From Steromphala cineraria (lineage: Eukaryota > Mollusca > Gastropoda > Trochida > Trochidae): a stretch of 64,000 nucleotides of DNA. Both the position numbers and the translations under genes were made by a program. The stretch is taken from assembly GCA_916613615.1 (NCBI GenBank), contig OU744726.1, positions 64,310,987 to 64,374,986 of the forward strand. The letters are read 5' to 3'. Shown one piece after another: positions 56,424 to 64,000 of the stretch (the stretch's first letter is position 1; every line of letters starts with the position of its first letter). Under the pieces are notes generated by a model. It worked only from the letters and a program-made list of their open reading frames with translations, was not told the origin of the DNA and searched no databases.

Positions 56424-58110
56424 TATATATATTGTATATATATCATTTATAAAAAACTTTATTGATAAATCAATATCATATTTACCATCATTCAAGATTA
56501 ATACATTGCTTGGTTCAATTATGTCAAACTCAATTTTCAATAATTTATGAATAATTTCAAACTGAAATAATGATATAAAGATTAAGGTGTAGTAAAACAC
56601 CTCGATGAACCAATTGAGCCTGTATGCAGAAATAACCTCCATTAGGAGACCAAACATTTGTTGATGGGAAACTCTTGAATGTTTTCAGAGCTCAGTGTGA
56701 GAGTGTAGTTTTATGAGTTTTCCTACATTTGAAGTGCTGGAATTTCAAAAGCTCTACCGGGCTGAACATGTTAACACTGCCGCTGATAGCGACAATTGCT
56801 TTTCCTGATTTACAAGGAATAAACCCTGGGTTCCCACACTACGGCCAGCTGCTTTGGTCGCAGAGGATGTTTCATTGAGGGATCATTCATAACCTTATGT
56901 TCATGCCTTAAAACTGTGTGTCATAACCTTATGTTCATGACTCTGTAAAACTGTGTTTGGGGATTGGATTCTTCTGAACCATACCTCAATGACTCTGTAT
57001 TTAGAAGTCAAGAAAAAATATATGTAATGTGTTTAACTTGCATTTAATAATCATTTTATGCATTTTATTTCTTGACAGGACCATTTTTCATGATAAGAAT
57101 CAAATCAGTAATGACTTGTTTTATGTCATTTTGTATAATGATGATTAGTTTTTAGGTAATCTGCATTATCTCCATGAATTAATATTTGATATCAATTTGG
57201 ACTTTTGATCACTTAAGTGTATTTGACGATCAATGACTTACCCAAGAGGATGATGTTTTATCATTATTTCCAATTATCACGCCCTTCTCACTTACAACAG
57301 AAACAAATAAATCTATTGATCCTTCATACATACAGAAATCAACTGATGTTATTGAATGAAAAAATTTGAGCGAGCACTTTGATCTTGACCAAAGCCAAAC
57401 GTTTTGAACCAAATATCAAAGAATTTTTGCCACTTGAGGAAGGATGAGATAACGTTACGTATCCCCTCTGTTACTCCCAGCATGGGAACCATCAGCCAAT
57501 GGCACGATTATCAAAGACTCTCTCACAGTTCCTTTACGATTATTTCCCCTTCACCTGGATGAATAGCAAAATTAGAACTGACAAACAAAAAAACGACAAA
57601 TCAAAACATCATTTATTTCTCTCCTCCTGGTTTATGAGTTTCATCAAGGACAAGTTTCTAATTTCTAATCTTTCTCCTATTGTTATTGCTACGTATTCTT
57701 TTAAATTGTAATATGTAACCGGTTAGATTCCTTGTCAATACATTCTATACAAAGAGGGTAAAAAGTTAGTTTTTATTAAAATACACACAAATTCCTATCT
57801 AACAAGAGGGTGCTAAAAAAGGTTTGAATTGATTTAGAAAGATCTATCTATTAAGAAAAGTTTCAATTCTCCTGCCATTCAGCAAAATTTATAGATGTTT
57901 CCTGATTTTGGGAAAGCAAAGCTCCCAAGAAACCAAATAGTTTCAATGATAGATATTTCCTGAATTTTGGAAAAAAATGTTTAGTTTCCCCTGTTCACCC
58001 AAATATTTAGTGAATCATTTAAAGAATTTCAACGCCCCAAAGACTGAGTCTAGTTTATCTATGATGCCTCAGGATATCTGCGGGCCCTGACAGGGGAATG
58101 AAGTGTTTAT
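56424..58110. other. AT-rich non-coding DNA
   Basis: Contains the duplication listed at 56888 and a weak 'tagat(g/a)tttcctga.tttt(g)gga' doublet at about 57892 and 57952. No exon recognised. Confidence 0.4.
56888..56960. repeat. ~36-bp tandem duplication
   Basis: 'cataaccttatgttcatg' followed by 'c..taaaactgtgt' occurs twice in succession. Confidence 0.88.
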
Positions 58111-58419
58111 AAGTTTAATATACAACATTAGGCTGGGTGATAAATCTGACCCATGTTCACAGGGTGGTCTTGCAGGGAGAAGTACTCTGTCCAGTTCTAT
58201 TTCATCTGCTTCCTATTGTTACAGTCCATTGTTTCAGCGGTCAGTTCTCACACCTGTACATCATTCAAATATGCCAGTGGAAATGTTCTTTTGGTTTTCA
58301 GCCCATATACAAAGCAAATATATCAAATCTTGCCCAAAACTAGCGACATGTGATAACTATTGCTTGTACCTAGTCACAAAAAAACAATGCGTTTTCCTCC
58401 TCGTTGCTTTCTAGTTTAC

Positions 58420-60430
58420 AGGAATGTAGATTATATATTAGTCCCTCAGCATATGTTTCTTGTTTGTTTGTGGTTGAAATATGGGAGCTAATGTTTACAT
58501 TGTTTTCTAAGTCAATATTTAGTATATGTTAGGTTTTCCTATATTGTTTGAAAGGGTTTACATCAAAATAATATGTATACATTTGGTGCATATAGCATGT
58601 AGTTACTTTGAAGCTTTTTTAGCTACTAAAAGTTGGTAGTACACACAAAGTTCATGGATTCTCATTCCTTTTGACTTTAACAGATAGGTTATGGAAATGG
58701 ATGGTGAAATATTTTCAATGTTAAATCCACAAATGGTTTAGGTGTCTAGAACATCAGTATGTCAGCAGTTAACAGAGATTAATTATAATGATAAGCAGTT
58801 CAGTCTTTTGTATTTGTCTTTTTTGTTTTCCTTAGGTTTCAATCATTTACTTCAAAGCTGATTGTCATTTAAAATCAAACCAAGGTCCAGCTCATCAGTG
58901 TGAGAGATCTTAATAGTCTCTAATATGCAATCATCATCTCGAATTATGTCAGTCATCAAAAGCAGTCTAGTGTTTAGTACAGTGTGAAAACGGATATTGT
59001 GAGTTCCTCAACAAATTGATACTATATCAAATCGGCTCCTTCAGACTCTTCGTGCAGACAATAATGGCCGGTTCACATGTGAAAGGCAAATCTGGGCTGG
59101 CTTGCTAGTCGACTACTTTATGTCTTGTCACAAACCAAATTCCTGATAATTCTTCAGCATTAAATTCCTATTTTCGAGGTCAGAGCTAATCACCCTTTTC
59201 TCATTTAGTAAAGTTTTCCATTTGTTTGAAGATGAACGTCTTGTGTGGCTTATGATCCAACACAAGGAGATTGCAGTTCATTTTTGTCTGGTGTATTTGT
59301 CCAGAAAAGCAGTTCCATTCTGGAATATCCAAGGATGCAAATTCCTGATTTCATCACGTATCAGGAGATAACTTTTTAAACACTTCCAAGTTTAGAAAGT
59401 TTAAGCTGTAAAGTTCTATCAAGAAAATGGAAGGTTTTCTTTGAACTGGAATTGGATTTGTCATGGAATTGTAAAATTTATTGCAAAGTTGAGATTGCAA
59501 AGAAATAAGTCTGTATGAAATATTCCATTGTAATAAAATGCCATTGTAATAAGTTAGAGAAGATTTCTTTGAGAAATGATTCATGGTATCACGATTTGGC
59601 ATTTGAAATAAAAAAAATGGAATTTATAGAACATTATCGTGAGATATCAGATTCAAAGAGAAAAGTGATCCTGTTTTCATGAAATGTCAGAAAGTGTAAA
59701 TTCTGTAAAATGTTTGGCGCTCCGTTCCCCTTTGTTTCTCTTTGAGAACAATCAAGGTTAATTGCTGTGACATTTTAACCAATACCACTTCAAAGATAAA
59801 GGGAAGTAGAGGAAGAGAAAGGAACTAAGTCAAGAGGGGAGAATATATGGTGGTAATGGTCATTTCCTCAATCACAAAACATAAAAGGTGATATTTTCAC
59901 TATAAAACGAAAAAACATACCAATAGCTGTCGTGTAATGAGAGACCTAAAATCTTATATTATATATACAGAATCCATTCTAATATGAACATGACTTTCCT
60001 CTGAAGTGAACATAATCCAAGTGAAAAGTATAAATTGATAACCAGCATGGGCTCAAGATTGATAGTGTGAGAAAAAGAAAAAGTGCATATGTGTCTTGCA
60101 TGTTATTACAGATCAACTTCAAAGTATATTTATCTTACGGGACGTAGTTAAAGTCTAGCCAGATGAATGTTATTGGTGCATGTATGGTAACAGTTCCATG
60201 ATGATAAAGTGCTATATGGGCATTTCACTAACTAATGCACTTGGTGATCAAAGAGCTGAAGGCTATATACCAGCAGCGGTGAGGATGGGGAATCGCTGAT
60301 CAATGGGTCTGTGTAAATTGCAGCTTTTATAGATGCACATTTCATGGCTGTTTCTCTGATGTGCAGGGGAAGGTGCTGGACCGTGACGCTAACCATACCA
60401 TTAATGAATACAACTTGTAATTTGTAAGTG
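58420..60430. other. Mostly AT-rich DNA with one motif island
   Basis: Except for the T-box-like palindrome near 59072, no feature is recognised. Confidence 0.4.
59072..59083. promoter_or_regulatory. Palindromic T-box/E-box site
   Basis: TTCACATGTGAA is a perfect 12-bp palindrome combining two inverted T-box half sites (TTCACA) over a CACATGTG E-box. It lies in a more complex segment (about 58915-59130). Confidence 0.35.
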
Positions 60431-61025
60431 ATTAGAGCGGCCATATGTCCATCGGCCTTGCACCATGTTGCAGGCACTAAAAGGTCTTGTGTCATGATTG
60501 ATAGCTGGGGAGTGTGACTGGACATGTGTGCTGACCACTTCAAAAGGTCTGGAGTGTTTGGACTAATGTGGCCTTGGACATCATCAGTAAGAAATGAATG
60601 ATCTCTTTGAGATTTGATTTGAGTTGCCTACAATGTTATGACAGCATACAAGAAAAACGCAATAAATGTTTTATTGGCATATGATGTGATACCTCTTTTT
60701 CAAGTAAGAAGTCATTCAAATGACCATATGTTTACCTTTCATGGACATAATTTCATATTTCTTGTTAACAAAATGGAGATTTGATTGCAATTTTACAATG
60801 TTATCAAGGCATTTAAAAGAGGACAGTAACAGTTTATTGACAAGATCTTATGGTATTATGATGTGACACATCTTTACAAATGATTCATAGTAGACATTGC
60901 ACTGCCCATATGTCCACCGTCCTTACTGGAGCTGAAAGGGTTTGTCATGGTAATGCCAGTGTTAGTGGACATATGTGCTGACCACTTCAAAAGGGGCTGG
61001 AGTGTTTGGCATAATGTGGCTCTGG
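60430..61025. repeat. Two direct copies of a ~125-bp block, 460 bp apart
   Basis: The first copy (about 60440-60572) and the second (about 60904-61022) share 'catatgtcca.cg.cctt', 'gctgaccacttcaaaagg' and '.ctggagtgtttgg..taatgtggc'. The better-conserved right half is about 45 bp. Confidence 0.8.
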
Positions 61026-61029
61026 CTGT

Positions 61030-61860
61030 TATAAGTGGGCTCTGTTTGGTCATCTGTGCCATGCTTGAGACTTGTGATTGATTCGATTCTCGGTAGAAAG
61101 GAATTGGAAAGTCGTGGAAATGTAAATAGGTTTTTAATCACCAATATTTGGTGATAGCGGTGTCAACTCTTTCTGCATAAGTTGTGATCAGTTCTAATGG
61201 TGAACTGTGATGAATTTTATTGTGAGTGAAATTTTGGAAAAGAACCCATCTAATAAATGGGAAAATAGGATTGTTATTGTTTAGAGATCTCTTTATTATA
61301 TTCAACTTCTTACAACAAAGTTAAACTTATAAAGGTAACGTTTATCATTTGAGATTTTCTTCTTTTAAAATTCTTCATATGGCACTTTTATTCCCTCTTT
61401 CTTTCAATCCATCATTCAGTCCTGTTGACATTTATTCAAAGGGATGAACTATCATCTTTCTGAACGGGCAGCATCTTAAATTCCAATTGTCATCCTGTCG
61501 TATGACACAGATCTACTATTGGCTTTCTGAGTCAGCATACTTGTCAATCTATCATTTAAGACCTGTCATTCAAGAAACATTTCAAAGAATTTTAAATTCC
61601 CTCCTTGTCAGGAGAGTGTTGTACCCAGCATGGATCCTGCCAGGAGAGGAGACAGATGGAGAGGTGTAAAGGATCTATATAATGACCGAGGGTAACGGCA
61701 TGTCCAGGCTGGGAGAGCTTGTAACCAGAGATTTGACACCTTGTTATATCCTACTCACCTTCAGACACGCTTCATCATCACCCCCAGCATCACCTCAGCA
61801 TCACCCTCTGTATCATGCTCCACTGGGCAATACAATACGGGCTCATATCACACTGCGATA
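61030..61860. other. Non-coding DNA, no clear feature
   Basis: Composition becomes GC-richer from about 61620 towards the promoter candidate. No repeat or exon recognised. Confidence 0.35.
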
Positions 61861-61875
61861 ACTGACCCCTTCAAT

Positions 61876-62470
61876 CTCATTGGTCAATCATGACAGGGTA
61901 GATAGAATTGACCAGTACAGTTCTGCTGTGATTGGTTCCGGGTCCATGTGGTCAGTTTGGATTTGCAGGGGGGAATTCTTGCCCAGACAGTTTGATGTGT
62001 GTCCACCTTGGACATGAAAGTGGATCTGATCTCTGAGGGATATAAGATACTTCTACAGGTGTGAATAATTCACAGTGATTCAAGCAGTCTTCAAGGACTG
62101 TGGTCCCTCTGGAACAATCGGCTGGACTAGCTACAGTTTTGTCTTGTTAATCAAACAGCACCGGTGGTAAAGGTCTGAATGGCAGACAGATGTAAGTATA
62201 AAGCTTGGACATCCTGTGCTAGAGACACGAAAGTGATTAACATGTGAAGTCAAAGACCTGCTACCAGCTCAAGACCGTGGTCCGTCAGTTGATCACACAT
62301 GTTAATAATACAAATTGCTCTGCAGTGGTCCGTATGCTTGTGTATTCAGATAATCAGCTCGCATGTTCATGCTTTGATGGGATGCATTAGATAGCTTTCA
62401 TCTCATTGGTCAATAGCTTTCTACTCATTGGTCAGTGCACATCTCAACCTGACCAATCGGAGTGGGCGGA
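61876..62470 (+). promoter_or_regulatory. CCAAT-box/GC-box promoter candidate
   Basis: ATTGG (CCAAT on the minus strand) occurs at 61879, 61931, 62405 and 62427, and CCAAT at 62453; a GC box GGGCGG sits at 62464-62469. The proximal three CCAAT boxes are spaced 22-26 bp and lie directly upstream of the GC box, the arrangement of NF-Y/Sp-type TATA-less promoters. The phrase 'ctcattggtcaat' occurs in both the distal and proximal groups. A consensus donor lies ~500 bp downstream at 62965. Confidence 0.45.
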
Positions 62471-62489
62471 GCTAGCTGACCAGGGGTGG

Positions 62490-62964
62490 AGTCTACTCCA
62501 GCTGATTGTGATTACCACACGACCATTGTCTTGGACTGCAGCTGGGTTGGATTAGTAGTAACTTCTAAACATTTAGGGAATGGGCATAAAGCCTCTGTGG
62601 TCAGGGGAGAGACAATAGCAGTCTGTCTAGAAGCATGTGGTGCCTGGCCAGGGAGATATTGAAACTGTAATTGATTGTGGTGGATCTAGATCGGAATGTA
62701 CCGAGGTGTGTGTCCACAATTACACAAGTGGGAGAAAGAATGTGCCTACCTCACATGCCACCCAATTGTATAGGAACCAGCACGGTGTTGTAGCTTCACA
62801 GGGGACCCGTAGTGCCTTGGGCTACTCTGGCAGTTAACTCAGGTCTACTTTATCTCTTGTATGGACTTATAGCTGGTGCAGTTAGCATCACTGTGATACA
62901 GGGACTTACATTGTGCATTGAGGATTACTGTGGTACTAGGACTTTTCATTCTCATTCAGTTTGG
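62490..62964 (+). other. Possible leader exon ending at a GTAAGT donor
   Basis: Follows the CCAAT/GC-box promoter candidate and ends TTTGG|GTAAGT at 62964/62965. The start is only approximate. Short frames inside (for example 62637-62837) are not convincing, and the one extending through the donor starts at GTG with no ATG, so I treat it as 5' UTR. Confidence 0.3.
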
Positions 62965-63469
62965 GTAAGTGTGTTACACAGTTTGTGTCTAGGTTTCTCC
63001 CTTCAATTTCCTCATCCTTTGATATTGAACAATTATTTATATGTGTGGTAATCAATATTTCAACCTTAGTTGTGTTGTTTAATATGAAGTCTTACATTTG
63101 TTTCAAGTCTTATGTTTCAATTGATATTCCAAAGCACTAGGTATAGATATGACTTTTTGTCAGCTTCATCATTTCAATATAGACTTCTTTTCAAGCAGTT
63201 AGAATTGGTGTCATATTAGGGATCTTATCTTCACTCAGCCCAAGTCAGTGCAGTGTAAACCTGTCTCAGCAGTTACTATCAATGTGATGTGAGCTGAGGA
63301 CTTCACTTCCCATGATGAGCCCAACACATCCAACCTGTTCCAGGGCTGTATGTATCAGTGTAATACTAGTGCCTTCCTAGTGCAGGATAGAGACCCTGTA
63401 ACAGAAGCAGTAGCAGCATACCAGGGGACCAGTGACTTGCATAGAGCATCATTCTGATGTGTATACTCT

Positions 63470-63800
63470 CTCCACTCCTGTGAGTCTCCGGTTTTGCCTC
63501 TAGCTGTGAGTCCACTGTTCACTTCTCTCCTGTCAGATATTGTCTACTCCTGTGAGCCCGGTGTAGTCTCTCACTGCTCTCCTGTGAGTCTTCTCTGCAT
63601 CTCTCGTCTGTGACTCTGTGTATATGTATAATGTAAGTCCAGGATCATCCTACTTCTCCAATGGGCTCTCGTGTGAGTCTGTATGTAGCTCTCTCCTGTC
63701 AGTTTAGGATCACCCTCTACTTCTGTGAGTCCGGTGTGTAGTCTCTATATTCTCCTGTGAGTCCACTCTACAACCCTCTCCTTCTGTGAGAGCTCAGTGT
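63470..63800. repeat. Degenerate 'ctctcctgtgagtc' repeat
   Basis: At least eight copies of a 'ctcctgtgagtc' word, several followed by '(c/t)ggtgta(g)tctct', recur at irregular 30-60-bp spacing. Confidence 0.65.
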
Positions 63801-63879
63801 ACATTCCGTCTCCTGTCTTACAGTCTCTCAGTTGAGCTTCATTCATGCTCAGGATCACCGGAGGCCAGTTTAGCAGAAG

Positions 63880-63931
63880 CTTCTGTGTATATAGGATCTA
63901 CAGAGGACTGCTTACTCACTGCTGCGGTGCA
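63880..63931 (+). other. Possible small exon with upstream TATA-like word
   Basis: 'tgtgtatatagg' at about 63882-63893 is TATA-like, and GTGCAG|GTAGGG at 63931/63932 is a good donor. The distance between them is short for a TATA-driven first exon, so it could instead be the end of a longer exon starting to the left. Weak evidence. Confidence 0.2.
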
Positions 63932-64000
63932 GGTAGGGTTCCTGGGCTGATTGGTAGTGTACATGCAGTAAATTGATAGTGTGTTTGTTGAATTTGCTAA

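Noticed and set aside
62812..63051. Frame with a hydrophobic LLYLLYGLIAGAVSITV stretch resembling a membrane segment
   Set aside because: Starts at GTG just after an in-frame stop and has no ATG; it also runs across a strong splice donor.
1..64000. CRISPR arrays, operons, prophage or retroviral genes
   Set aside because: No spaced identical repeats of CRISPR type, no ribosome-binding-site-linked ORFs, no reverse transcriptase, integrase or capsid motifs in any frame, and composition is that of animal non-coding DNA.

Overview
This window is animal genomic DNA, AT-rich, CpG-poor and intron/intergenic in character. It has no rRNA, no convincing intact tRNA, no bacterial-style gene organisation and no long open reading frame (the longest is 182 codons and matches no family I know). 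A dispersed repeat with a 'CGTCCGTCCGTACGTCC' core followed by a 'ggtgaacttgacct' stretch, several short terminal-inverted-repeat elements and tRNA-derived SINEs suggest a marine lophotrochozoan, most likely a bivalve or other mollusc. That assignment is inference from repeat style and is not proven.

The best gene-like signals are on the + strand. (1) 8688-8877: two tandem TATA decamers, an initiator about 30 bp downstream, a ~97-nt leader, a start codon in good context with an upstream in-frame stop, 17 acidic codons (MDGVFTHSDDDHDERED) and a consensus splice donor. It reads as the first coding exon of a gene whose remaining exons I cannot identify here. (2) Two mini-exon-like segments with strong splice signals, at 7760-7817 and 28178-28224. 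(3) 40650-40979: a CpG-containing stretch with clustered E-boxes ending in a consensus donor, possibly a non-coding first exon. (4) 61876-62964: five CCAAT boxes, a GC box and then a GTAAGT donor, a promoter plus leader-exon candidate near the right edge. Together they suggest a regulatory region or very large 5' intron(s) of a + strand gene whose body lies to the right, with possible alternative promoters. This is a hypothesis.

Between these signals lie AT-rich non-coding DNA, more than twenty tandem or segmental repeat arrays, and mobile elements: a 357-bp MITE with TTAA or TA target duplication (9280-9636); a 174-bp pogo/Tc1-like MITE (13903-14076) with a truncated second copy in opposite orientation (56335-56423); a 1.5-kb inverted-repeat-ended element with a 6-bp duplication (32238-33765); a 'GCGCCGGG' family repeat (11740-12083); and two tRNA-derived SINE pieces (about 29937-30002 and 39080-39320).

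Islands of more complex, GC-richer sequence with dense ATTA, CCAAT, E-box, GATA-like, CTCF-like or T-box-like motifs (about 2.1, 6.4-7.1, 14.5, 15.5, 17.3, 18.9, 19.9, 23.2, 24.5, 36.1, 40.5, 44.0, 50.5, 59.0 and 62.4 kb) are candidate cis-regulatory elements. They need cross-species alignment to confirm.
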